Program-made: the position numbers and the translations under genes
The notes under the pieces: generated by a model
The model's input: the letters and a program-made list of their open reading frames with translations, nothing else
What the model was told of the DNA's origin: nothing
The model's database searches: none
Source of the DNA: Arenibacter nanhaiticus
GTDB lineage: Bacteria; Bacteroidota; Bacteroidia; Flavobacteriales; Flavobacteriaceae
Assembly (NCBI RefSeq): GCF_900141935.1
Contig: NZ_FQYX01000004.1
Coordinates: 179,733 to 243,732, forward strand
Length of the DNA stretch: 64,000 bases
Direction: 5' to 3'
In this document: piece after piece, positions 51,795 to 61,914 of the stretch
How the letters are laid out: each line of letters opens with the position of its first letter
How positions within the stretch are numbered: position 1 is the stretch's first letter

Positions 51795-53642
51795 ATGTGT
51801 GGAATTGTAGGATATATTGGGCATCGAGATGCCTATCCGGTTATAATGAAAGGGCTCCAGCGATTGGAGTACAGAGGGTACGATAGTGCCGGTATAGCCC
51901 TCTACGATGGAAATGAGATCAACTTATCCAAAACAAAAGGCAAAGTAGCAGATCTTCATAAGAAGTCTCAAAGTACTATATCATTGAAAGGAAGCTTAGG
52001 TCTTGGTCATACCAGATGGGCTACCCATGGGGAACCTAATGATGTCAACTCACACCCCCACTATTCCAACTCGGGGAACTTGGTCATGATCCACAACGGA
52101 ATTATAGAGAATTATGATGCCATTAAAAAGGAGTTGCTAAAAAGAGGATATACTTTTTCCTCGGATACCGATACCGAAGTATTGGTAAACTTAATAGAAG
52201 AGATAAAGAACAAAGAAAATGTCAAGCTGGGCCAGGCGGTTCAGATTGCCTTGAACGAGGTAGTCGGAGCCTATGCGATAGCGGTATTTGACAAGCAAAA
52301 ACCCGATGAAATCGTAGTGGCAAAATTAGGGAGTCCGCTAGCGATTGGCCTTGGCGAGGGTGAATTTTTTATAGCCTCGGATGCATCTCCCTTTATAGAA
52401 TACACCAATAATGCCATATATTTGGAAGATATGGAGATGGCGATTATCCGCCTAGGGAAAGAAATAAAACTGCGCAAGATCAAAGACGATGCCGTAGCCT
52501 ACCCCTCCATCCAAGAATTAAAACTAAATCTGGAAGAAATAGAAAAAGGAGGCTTTGAACATTTTATGCTCAAAGAAATCTACGAACAGCCAAGAGCTAT
52601 CTTAGACACCTATAGGGGTCGTTTATTGGCCAAACAGGGGATAATAAAGATGGCAGGGGTTGATGAGAATCTTGAAAAACTCTTAAATGCAAATCGCATT
52701 ATAATTGTGGCTTGTGGTACTTCATGGCATGCCGGACTCGTGGCCGAATATATTTTTGAGGATTTGGCAAGAATACCGGTAGAGGTAGAATACGCCTCTG
52801 AATTCAGATATCGGAACCCGGTGATCACGGACAAGGACGTGCTTATTGCTATTTCCCAGTCTGGAGAAACGGCAGATACCTTGGCGGCCATAAAATTGGC
52901 CAAGGAAAAGGGGGCCTTTGTTTTTGGAGTTTGTAATGTCGTAGGTTCTTCTATAGCTAGGGAAACAGATGCTGGGGCTTATACCCATGCGGGGCCAGAA
53001 ATAGGAGTGGCCTCTACCAAGGCATTTACTACCCAAATTACGGTATTAACCCTTATTGCTTTAAAATTGGCTAAGGAAAAAGGCGTGTTTACCACTACAA
53101 GGTTCCATGAGTATTTAACCGAACTAGAGCAAATACCCGCCAAAGTAGAAAAGGCCCTGGAGTCTAATGCCTTGGTAGAAATAATTGCGGAGGTCTATAA
53201 AGATTCTACCAATTGTTTGTATTTGGGACGGGGGTATAATTTTCCCGTAGCCCTGGAAGGAGCTTTAAAGCTAAAGGAGATAAGCTATATCCATGCCGAA
53301 GGCTATCCTGCCGCAGAAATGAAACACGGGCCAATAGCCCTGATAGACGAACATATGCCTGTCGTGGTTATCGCTACCAATAAGGGGCACTATGAGAAGG
53401 TCGTGAGCAATATCCAAGAAATAAAATCTCGAAAAGGTAAAATTATTGCCGTGGTGACCCAAGGCGACCAGCAGGTAAAGGAATTGGCAGACCATGTGAT
53501 CGAAATACCAGAAACCTTGGAAAGCCTAACACCTTTATTAACCACTATACCTTTGCAATTATTATCCTACCATATAGCAGTAATGCGAGGTTGTAATGTA
53601 GATCAGCCGCGAAATTTGGCTAAATCCGTTACCGTGGAATAA
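51795..53642 (+). CDS. glmS: Glutamine--fructose-6-phosphate aminotransferase (isomerizing)
   Basis: Makes glucosamine 6-phosphate from fructose 6-phosphate and glutamine, the entry to UDP-GlcNAc, peptidoglycan and LPS. The 615 residues have the N-terminal glutaminase with catalytic Cys2 (MCGIVGYIG), RLEYRGYDSAG, HTRWATHGEPN and SDTDTEVLVNLIEE, then two SIS domains with CGTSWHAGL, ISQSGETADTLAAIK, GVASTKAFTTQ and the end QPRNLAKSVTVE with the C-tail Lys. Length is normal. It may be governed by the hairpin just upstream. A terminator follows. Confidence 0.98.
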   Translation: MCGIVGYIGHRDAYPVIMKGLQRLEYRGYDSAGIALYDGNEINLSKTKGKVADLHKKSQSTISLKGSLGLGHTRWATHGEPNDVNSHPHYSNSGNLVMIHNGIIENYDAIKKELLKRGYTFSSDTDTEVLVNLIEEIKNKENVKLGQAVQIALNEVVGAYAIAVFDKQKPDEIVVAKLGSPLAIGLGEGEFFIASDASPFIEYTNNAIYLEDMEMAIIRLGKEIKLRKIKDDAVAYPSIQELKLNLEEIEKGGFEHFMLKEIYEQPRAILDTYRGRLLAKQGIIKMAGVDENLEKLLNANRIIIVACGTSWHAGLVAEYIFEDLARIPVEVEYASEFRYRNPVITDKDVLIAISQSGETADTLAAIKLAKEKGAFVFGVCNVVGSSIARETDAGAYTHAGPEIGVASTKAFTTQITVLTLIALKLAKEKGVFTTTRFHEYLTELEQIPAKVEKALESNALVEIIAEVYKDSTNCLYLGRGYNFPVALEGALKLKEISYIHAEGYPAAEMKHGPIALIDEHMPVVVIATNKGHYEKVVSNIQEIKSRKGKIIAVVTQGDQQVKELADHVIEIPETLESLTPLLTTIPLQLLSYHIAVMRGCNVDQPRNLAKSVTVE

Positions 53643-53671
53643 GAAATAACAAACACTAAATAAACCCAAAA

Positions 53672-53708
53672 AATCGGGTCTTGATGTATTCAGGACCCGA
53701 TTTTTTTT
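53672..53708 (+). terminator. Rho-independent terminator after glmS
   Basis: Arms AATCGGGTC and GACCCGATT with further pairing in TTGA/TCAG, then eight T. It lies 30 bases past the stop. Confidence 0.9.
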
Positions 53709-53838
53709 GTGGGATTCGTAAATTGTAGCGAATATATTTCTCAAAAAAGTACTATGCATGCATAATTTAGAGTATTTTGCTATTGCTCGTATAAAAAATG
53801 TAGTATATTGCTTATAACTAATTAAACTTAAATACCGT

Positions 53839-56562
53839 ATGAGAACAGTAATGTTGTTATCCTTTTTAATATTTGGACTTGTGTCTTATGGCCAAACAAT
53901 CGTAAAGGGAAAGATAGTTGATCTTAATGGTCAGCCTATTCCAGGGGCCAATATCGTCATCACAGGGAAAGCCATTGGAACCGTATCCGATTTCGACGGA
54001 CTTTTTACGTTGAATACTTCCGAGGAGCCACCGTTTACACTGCAAATTACCAGTATCGGCTATGTGTCTGCCCAATCTAAAATCACCCAAAACAATCAGA
54101 ATATTACGGTAGTTCTAAATGAGGAAGAAACCTTTTTGGACGAGGTGGTAATATCGGCTTCCAGAACACCGGAGCGTATTTTCGAATCCCCGGTAACGGT
54201 AGAGCGATTTGGACTTAAGGAGATCAAGAACACTGCATCGGCCGATTTTTATGACGGTCTGGAAAATTTAAAGGGGGTAGATATCAATACCAATAGTTTA
54301 ACCTTTAAGTCTATTAATACCAGGGGCTTTGCTACTTTTGCCAACACCCGTTTTATGCAACTGGTAGACGGAATGGACAATTCTGCTCCGGCCTTGAACT
54401 TTCCCTTGGGGAATTTATTGGGGATGACGGAAACCGATGTTCAGAGCGTAGAATTACTGCCGGGAGCGGCTTCGGCCCTATATGGGGCAAATGCCTTTAA
54501 CGGAATCCTTTTTATGAGAAGTAAAAGTCCTTTTGATAATTCGGGCATTAGTGGGTATGTGAAGAAAGGAATTACTTCGCAAGAAGCTTCTGGGGATAAT
54601 GAATATACGGATTTTGGTATCCGAGCTGCGCATAAGTTCAGTGATAAGTTTGCGGTTAAGGTAAACTTTGGTTATCTCAAAGGAACCGATTGGGCAGCCG
54701 ATAATATGACCGATAAACTAGGAAGAGGATATACAAGGGCCAATTTGGACTATGATGGGATAAATGTCTATGGAGATGAAGTGAGCGGAAATATTAGAGA
54801 CCTATCCGGTGGTTTGGGCATTATTCCGGATGTCACCGTGAGCAGGACCGGATATCGGGAAGCAGATTTAACCGATTATAAAGCAGAAAGTATTAAGGCA
54901 GACTGGGGATTGTACTACCGTCCTTGGGGGAACGATTTTGAGGTTGCCTATGTGGGGAAAGTAGGGAGCGGATCTACTATCTATCAAGGGTTGAACAGGT
55001 ATGCCATCGATAATTTCTTCTTGCAACAGCATAAATTGGAAATTAAAAATGACAACTTTTTTGTAAGAGGGTATATTACCGAGGACAAGGCCGGAGATTC
55101 CTATGATATGGTCTTTACCGGAATCAACATCAATAGAGCTTGGAAAAGCGATAGACAATGGTTCGGTGATTATATCAATACCTATGCCGCTGCTTCTTTT
55201 GGTGGGGCCAATGAAACAGAGGCTCATGCCTTGGCAAGAGCAAAGGCCGAAGAAGGAAGGTATTTGCCCGGTACCCCAGAATTTAAAGCTGCCTTTAATA
55301 AGAGTATCAACGATCCAGACTTAACGACCGGATCTAAATTTCAGGACAATTCCAAAATTTATCACGCCGATGCTAATTATAACTTTAGCCACTTAACCGA
55401 TATTGCCGAAATACAACTTGGAGGTTCCTTTAGAACCTATAGCCTAAATTCTTTTGGTACTATTTATACCGATTATGACGGACCTATCGACTATTCAGAA
55501 GTTGGGGTCTATACTCAAATACAAAAGAAATTTTTCGAGGAGAAATTAAAGCTTACGGGTTCTGTTCGTTACGATAAATCAGAGTTGTTTGATGGATTCG
55601 TTTCGCCAAGGTTGTCCGTAGGATATACTATCGGGGAAATGGAAAGACATAATATTAGAGCTTCTGTCCAAACAGGATTCAGAAATCCAACCACCCAAGA
55701 TTTATTTATAGGATTGGATGCGGGAAGGGCTATCTTGGTGGGGTCGGCCAAAACTAACTTGGACAGGGATGTGCGTACCTTCGAAGTGAGTGCTAGCGGA
55801 CAGGCGCAGGGGCAACCTGCAACCGTAGATATTGTAGGTAGGGATGCCTATGAAAACTCATATACCGTAAGCTCTGTATTGGCAGGCGCTCCAGTGGCTT
55901 CTGATGTGGAGTTGGTGAAACCAGAACAAGTAACCTCTATAGAAATAGGGTATAGAGGAAAAATAGATCGGCTTATTGTAGATGTCAGCGGGTACTATAA
56001 CAAGTATCAGGACTTTATATCACAAGAAGCGGTATTTGTTCCTTTTTACGGAAAGGTAGGGGAAAGCGAATCTTTGGCCGCTATACAAAACAACGATTTT
56101 AAGGCCTATAGTGCGTATACCAACTCTGATGCTGCTGTAAGTTCTTATGGGGCAGCCCTAGGGTTGACTGCCTCCGTATTTAACGGTTATGACCTTTCTG
56201 CCAACTATACCTTTTCAAAATTGGACTTCGATCAAGCGGGGAATCCAGATTTTCAGACCAATTTTAATACACCAGAGCATAAGGTAAAAGCCTCTATAGG
56301 GAATACCAATTTATTTAAGAATTTTGGCTTTAATGTGGCCTGGAGATGGACCGATACCTATTTCTGGGAAGCTACCTTTGGTAGTGGAGACGTACCGTCT
56401 TTCCATGTAGTCGATGCGCAGATCAATTACCAAGTTCCTAGCATAAAATCGACCTTTAAGGCAGGGGCTGCCAATGTATTGGGACAGGAGTATTTTACGG
56501 CTTTTGGTACCGGTAATATCGGTTCGCAATTTTACGTTTCATGGACCATTAACAACCTATAG
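53839..56562 (+). CDS. TonB-dependent receptor paired with an SGNH lipoprotein
   Basis: A 907-residue outer-membrane transporter. Signal peptide (1-19), CarboxypepD_reg-like domain (about 22-105; VKGKIVDLNGQPIPGANIVI, DFDGLFTL), plug (about 110-235; DEVVISASRTPERIFESPVT, INTRGFATFANTRFMQLVDG and LLPGAASALYGANAFNGILF), and barrel (TGFRNPTTQDLFIGLDAGRA, then VKPEQVTSIEIGYRG) ending GSQFYVSWTINNL. The plug ending YGANAFNGIL is typical of a Bacteroidota receptor group next to lipase-like lipoproteins. It is followed after 36 bases by the SGNH gene, so both should form one uptake unit, with a lipid or ester as possible ligand. Confidence 0.93.
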   Translation: MRTVMLLSFLIFGLVSYGQTIVKGKIVDLNGQPIPGANIVITGKAIGTVSDFDGLFTLNTSEEPPFTLQITSIGYVSAQSKITQNNQNITVVLNEEETFLDEVVISASRTPERIFESPVTVERFGLKEIKNTASADFYDGLENLKGVDINTNSLTFKSINTRGFATFANTRFMQLVDGMDNSAPALNFPLGNLLGMTETDVQSVELLPGAASALYGANAFNGILFMRSKSPFDNSGISGYVKKGITSQEASGDNEYTDFGIRAAHKFSDKFAVKVNFGYLKGTDWAADNMTDKLGRGYTRANLDYDGINVYGDEVSGNIRDLSGGLGIIPDVTVSRTGYREADLTDYKAESIKADWGLYYRPWGNDFEVAYVGKVGSGSTIYQGLNRYAIDNFFLQQHKLEIKNDNFFVRGYITEDKAGDSYDMVFTGININRAWKSDRQWFGDYINTYAAASFGGANETEAHALARAKAEEGRYLPGTPEFKAAFNKSINDPDLTTGSKFQDNSKIYHADANYNFSHLTDIAEIQLGGSFRTYSLNSFGTIYTDYDGPIDYSEVGVYTQIQKKFFEEKLKLTGSVRYDKSELFDGFVSPRLSVGYTIGEMERHNIRASVQTGFRNPTTQDLFIGLDAGRAILVGSAKTNLDRDVRTFEVSASGQAQGQPATVDIVGRDAYENSYTVSSVLAGAPVASDVELVKPEQVTSIEIGYRGKIDRLIVDVSGYYNKYQDFISQEAVFVPFYGKVGESESLAAIQNNDFKAYSAYTNSDAAVSSYGAALGLTASVFNGYDLSANYTFSKLDFDQAGNPDFQTNFNTPEHKVKASIGNTNLFKNFGFNVAWRWTDTYFWEATFGSGDVPSFHVVDAQINYQVPSIKSTFKAGAANVLGQEYFTAFGTGNIGSQFYVSWTINNL

Positions 56563-56598
56563 GAGATTTAATCGAAAGAAAATTTTAATTTAAAGAAG

Positions 56599-58221
56599 AT
56601 GAAGAATACAAGATATATTTTGCTGGCAATGGCTTCTTTAGGGTTGTTGTCCTGTGAGTCGGACGATACCGTGATGCCTGTGGAACCTGCGGTAACCTTA
56701 ACGGCTGGGGACGCCGATTTCTCTACTTATGTGGCCGTTGGGGGCTCTTTTACGGCTGGTTTTACAGACGGAGCCTTGTTTGTGGCAGGGCAAACAAATT
56801 CTTTCCCTAACCTTTTATCGCAACAATTTAGTGCTGTTGGCGGCGGTAGTTTTACCCAGCCGCTGATGAACGATAATATCGGGGGCCTAGTATTTGGCGG
56901 CAATCAAATGCCCGATGGTAGTTTTGGTCCTAGACTGATCTTTGATGGGAAAGGCCCAGTGCCTTTGCCAGCTGTACCAACCACCGAGGCTACTAATGTC
57001 ATGAGCGGACCCTATAACAATATGGGTGTGGCCGGGATAAAAAGTTTTCACCTTGGCGTTCAAGGTTACGGTGCTTTAAATCCATATTTCGGACGTATGG
57101 CCATTGCCCCCCTGACATCTATCTTAGGAGATGCCCTGGCACAACAGCCCACATTTTTCACCTTATCAGAAATTGGGGGCAACGACGTATTGTCCTATGC
57201 GGTGTCTGGTGGAGTAGGGGTAGATAGGACAGGGAATCCGAATGCCGCTGTGTACGGAGGAAACGATATCACTGACCCGGGCTTGTTCGACATGACCTTC
57301 AGGGGAGTTGTAAATGCTTTAACGGCCGGTGGAGCCAAAGGAGTGGTGACCAATGTGCCCTATATTACCGATTTGCCACATTTTACCACAGTACCACACA
57401 ATCCATTAGATCCTTTAGATCCTGATAATGCAGAGTTTGTAACACAGATACCGCTCTTGAATTCTATTTTTGGGGCTTTAAACCAAATCTACGATGCGCT
57501 CCAACAGCCGAATCGTAAGGTGGTGTTTTCGCAGACTTCCGCCAGTGCAGTGGTGATTAGGGACAAGACCCTAGTGGATATTTCGGCCCAAATAGAAGGA
57601 GCCTTGAATGCTAGTCCAACGTTCCCTGCTTTTATCGCCCAGTTTGGATTACCTGCACAGGCAGCGCCCATTGTGGCCAAACTTTTGGGATCGGCATACG
57701 GACAAACAAGACAGGCTACCGCAGAAGATCTCTTAGTATTGCCAAGTAGTTCGATTATCGGAAAAGTAAACACCGCGTCGGTGGTAGCCCTAATGGGGGA
57801 AGGCTTGTCTGAGGAATTGGCCGGACAGTTTTCCGTAGAAGGCGTAACCCTGCCTTTGGTAGATAAATGGGTGCTATTGCCAAGCGAACAAACCAATATA
57901 AAAGTAGCAACCGATGCTTATAACGTGACAATTAAAAGTGTAGCCGACGAAAAGCAATTGGCTTTTGTAGATTTTAAGAAACTTTTGAGCGATGCGGCTT
58001 CTACTGGAATACGCTCGGGGAATTTTATTTTAAATACCCAATTGGTAAGAGGTGGATTAATAGGGTTGGATGGACTGCATTTAACCGCTCGGGGGTATGC
58101 AGTTTTGACAAATAAATTCTTGGAAGCGATAGACGAAAGCTACGGTTCTAACTTTGTTGAAGCCGGAGCTACTTTAAATTCAGGTAATTATCCTACAAAT
58201 TACCCGGCAATGATTCCCTAA
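56599..58221 (+). CDS. SGNH/GDSL hydrolase-like lipoprotein
   Basis: A 540-residue lipoprotein (lipobox LLSC, Cys19). The SGNH blocks are visible: block I VAVGGSFTAGFTDG with Ser50, block III SEIGGNDVLSYA near 190 and block V DGLHLTARGYAVL with Asp491 and His494. The order and spacing fit a surface esterase or lipase with a large insertion between blocks (residues about 200-480), and the triad is complete. It is the partner of the TonB receptor just upstream and could release or capture an ester or acylated substrate at the surface. A terminator closes the pair before atpD. Confidence 0.9.
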   Translation: MKNTRYILLAMASLGLLSCESDDTVMPVEPAVTLTAGDADFSTYVAVGGSFTAGFTDGALFVAGQTNSFPNLLSQQFSAVGGGSFTQPLMNDNIGGLVFGGNQMPDGSFGPRLIFDGKGPVPLPAVPTTEATNVMSGPYNNMGVAGIKSFHLGVQGYGALNPYFGRMAIAPLTSILGDALAQQPTFFTLSEIGGNDVLSYAVSGGVGVDRTGNPNAAVYGGNDITDPGLFDMTFRGVVNALTAGGAKGVVTNVPYITDLPHFTTVPHNPLDPLDPDNAEFVTQIPLLNSIFGALNQIYDALQQPNRKVVFSQTSASAVVIRDKTLVDISAQIEGALNASPTFPAFIAQFGLPAQAAPIVAKLLGSAYGQTRQATAEDLLVLPSSSIIGKVNTASVVALMGEGLSEELAGQFSVEGVTLPLVDKWVLLPSEQTNIKVATDAYNVTIKSVADEKQLAFVDFKKLLSDAASTGIRSGNFILNTQLVRGGLIGLDGLHLTARGYAVLTNKFLEAIDESYGSNFVEAGATLNSGNYPTNYPAMIP

Positions 58222-58252
58222 AAAAGTAATAAATAGTATAATTTTGCTTAAA

Positions 58253-58284
58253 AAGAACCCTTTTATATAGGGTTCTTTTTTTTT
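58253..58284 (+). terminator. Rho-independent terminator after the SGNH gene
   Basis: Arms AAGAACCC and GGGTTCTT with a nine-base AT loop, followed by a T tract. Confidence 0.88.
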
Positions 58285-58331
58285 AGTGTAAAAACCACAA
58301 AAAACAACTTTATTTTTTAATTTAAAAGATA

Positions 58332-58339
58332 TACCTTTG
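58332..58339 (+). promoter_or_regulatory. Probable -7 element of the atpD promoter
   Basis: TACCTTTG followed by CCTCGCG is an exact TAnnTTTG match with the GC-rich start region often seen at strongly expressed genes of this phylum. The leader would be about 75-80 bases. Confidence 0.55.
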
Positions 58340-58419
58340 CCTCGCGAAAAACTAAGCATCCAATTATTGGTAAAAAAGTTAGTGTTCACAATTTATCACG
58401 CTAAACAATAAACATTTAA

Positions 58420-59931
<1,512 letters not shown>

Positions 59932-60028
59932 CAGTTTCTTAATAGGCTACTAAACAACAGGACGCCTAACGGAAGTCAATAAATATTAAACCAATTCCCG
60001 AAGTATTTGGGGAATACAGAATAGAAGT

Positions 60029-60307
60029 ATGTATTTAGAAATAGTATCACCAGAGGCCACTTTATTTTCAGGAGAAGTAACCGCAGTTACCGTTCCCGGT
60101 ATCAATGGAGAGTTTCAAATGTTGTCTAATCACGCCGCCGTAGTATCCTTGTTAGAAGCAGGAAACGTAAAGATCAAGGGGAATGTAGTGGTAGAAGAAA
60201 GCTTTAAGGATAAGTTCTCTAAAGCGGCAAACGGAGACACTATGCTAACTATTACCAGTGGCACTGTAGAAATGAAGAACAATAAAGTTATTGTACTCGC
60301 AGACTAA
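60029..60307 (+). CDS. atpC: F1F0 ATP synthase subunit epsilon
   Basis: The central-stalk and regulatory subunit. At 92 residues it consists of the N-terminal beta-sandwich only (MYLEIVSPEATLFSGEVTAV, PGINGEFQMLSNHAAVVSLL, ITSGTVEMKNNKVIVLAD) and lacks the C-terminal helical hairpin of about 45 residues that brakes ATP hydrolysis in E. coli. The short form is usual in Bacteroidota as I recall. It is encoded directly after atpD and is ended by a long terminator. Confidence 0.97.
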   Translation: MYLEIVSPEATLFSGEVTAVTVPGINGEFQMLSNHAAVVSLLEAGNVKIKGNVVVEESFKDKFSKAANGDTMLTITSGTVEMKNNKVIVLAD

Positions 60308-60325
60308 TTGTCATTTAAATATTTT

Positions 60326-60371
60326 AAAAACGCCAGGCTTCTCGCTTGGCGTTTTTTTTTTTTTTTTTTTT
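60326..60371 (+). terminator. Rho-independent terminator after atpC with a 20-T tract
   Basis: Arms AACGCCAGGC and GCTTGGCGTT (one wobble) with a short TTCTC loop, followed by an uninterrupted run of 20 T (60352-60371), longer than at any other terminator in the window. Confidence 0.92.
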
Positions 60372-61053
60372 GCCCTTATCTCATCTAGTTAAGTCGATAT
60401 CCCGGGGGTGTGTGCGCGATTTAAAGTTGTTTTGGAGCAATCCCAAAAAGTTGGGCCTTCATTAAAGATTAGGTTTTCCTGTAGTTGAAAATCTGCTAGA
60501 TGACACAGATGTATACCTCTTTTGCACTGTTTAATTTTTCACTGTATGCCGATTACTGATTTCGGTTTACTGGCTACTGTATACTGTTTTTGGGCGTTCC
60601 CTCCTTTGTCGGGCGGGCTCTTGGCTATATCCCTTGCTCCGCTGCGGGGATGCCGCCGCCATCCCTAACGCGAGATTCAATAAACCATAAACAATTGTCC
60701 GTAATCAATACAAAAAGAATCAATGAATCCAAGTTGTGACGCTTTTACCGCACTCAATTGGATTTCAAGGCCGTTTTCTGCCCTTTTTTTTGTCTAGCTG
60801 GATTACTGGGTGGTGAACGTGGAATGTGAAGCTTAGCATATCGGGGTTTTGGGGTGCTGGTTTCGTTTTAGCTTATAGTATGGTCAATATCGGCAATCCA
60901 CACCCTATTGCCATTTTTATTTTTTGGCAGCTGCCAATGACAAAGCAATATGGCTTTTAATGTTGCCATTATTAAGCCAAATTATTTACCAGTTTTCAAA
61001 TTTTGCCAGGGCAGTGAAGAATGATTGCCTGTGTTAACCCTTAAAAATCGAAT
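60372..61053. other. Intergenic region between atpC and the YqaE gene
   Basis: About 680 bases. It contains repeat copy D (60589-60672), preceded by reiterated ACTG/TACTG words (TACTGGCTACTGTATACTG) and followed by AATAAACCATAAACAATTG-type words that resemble the flank of copy A. I see no open frame of coding character. Confidence 0.5.
60589..60672 (+). repeat. Dispersed palindromic repeat, copy D
   Basis: 84 bases starting TTTGGGCGTTCCCTCCTTTG and ending GCCATCCCTAACGCG. It is close to copy A, with which it shares GTCGGGCGGGCT and TTGGCTATATCCCTTG nearly letter for letter. The centre TATCCCTTGCTCCGCTGCGG forms the ATCCC...GGGGAT hairpin. Confidence 0.88.
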
Positions 61054-61206
61054 TTATTTATTTACTATAAATGCATGGATCACACCGGGCAACCAGCCGA
61101 TTATCGTCAACACTATACTAATTAAAAATGCGGAGCCTACACCGTGTTTCAAAAAAACTGCCAAGGGCGGTAATAGGATGTTGAGAATAATAGTAAGAAG
61201 TGACAT
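61054..61206 (-). CDS. YqaE/Pmp3 family small membrane protein
   Basis: A 50-residue frame from ATG 61206 to TAA 61054-61056. It encodes two hydrophobic spans, ILNILLPPLAVFLKHGVGSA, then FLISIVLTIIGWLPGVIHAF and a short IVNK tail. LPPLAVFLKHG and the GWLPGVIHAF end are the signature of the YqaE/Pmp3 (UPF0057) proteolipid family found in bacteria, plants and yeast, where it is linked to membrane potential and salt or cold stress. The full length is usual. It stands alone in a long gene-poor stretch with no other gene on its strand nearby, so it must have its own promoter. Confidence 0.9.
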   Translation of the reverse strand: MSLLTIILNILLPPLAVFLKHGVGSAFLISIVLTIIGWLPGVIHAFIVNK

Positions 61207-61914
61207 AGTATTATATTTTATAAGGTTATTAAATTTTTCTTTTCATACGAAGAGGTAGGTCTAGTTATAGCTGTTAATCCTACTTAAATCTCCCTATATA
61301 GAATATGTATTACTTTAAATGTAAGTAAAATAATGGAAAAAATTAAATTAAAAAGAGAAGTGAGCAAGGAATGAATGTTAATACGACCATGGTTCCGCAA
61401 AGACATGGGCTTTAGTTGCTTATAAGTGTTCTGTCATGGCTTTTAATATTAGGTGATGATGGACCTATTTTGGCAATGTTATAGGTACTCCGTTCATTAC
61501 CCCTAGCCCAGACGCGGAGAAGCCAAGAATTATCAATAACGTCTTTCGGGCGCATCATCTAGGGGTGACGGGCCGTATATTCAATGTAGACTATTGAGCA
61601 AAGGTCAGCTAGTTTTCGGGGGAGTCTAGATACCTACCAGCATAGTTGTTGGTTTTTATAATTTTAAATGGAGGAAAAAATTTCGTTTTAGGGAGCGGGA
61701 AGGCGAATTATAACCATAATTGGCAACTAGCCGGTAAAACCTTTCAATTAAACGAAGCTGATTTCAGTGGTGATGGTTGCGGAGAGTAGTGATAGCAATC
61801 AAAACTAGGGCCAAGGAGATTCGAGTGTTATTAAAAACGGCCCTATCTTTTAATATAAAGCCGTTGTATAGGTATTGTTTGCAGTTATAATGTCTGAATT
61901 GTTTTGGCAACAGT
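61207..61914. other. Gene-poor region with a possible coding relic
   Basis: 708 bases between the YqaE gene and the end of the NDH-2 gene. No intact gene is present. Plus-strand text at 61489-61596 reads without stop as TPFITPSPDAEKPRIINNVF and onward, and 61690-61785 as NYNHNWQLAGKTFQLNEADF; both have protein-like composition, are flanked by stops and are in different frames. This may be the remains of a deleted gene, but I cannot name it. Confidence 0.3.

Noticed and set aside
61025..61258. A 77-codon plus-strand open frame downstream of repeat copy D
   Set aside because: It is antisense to the YqaE/Pmp3 gene, whose minus-strand translation is a complete, recognisable family member. The plus-strand product has no coherent features.
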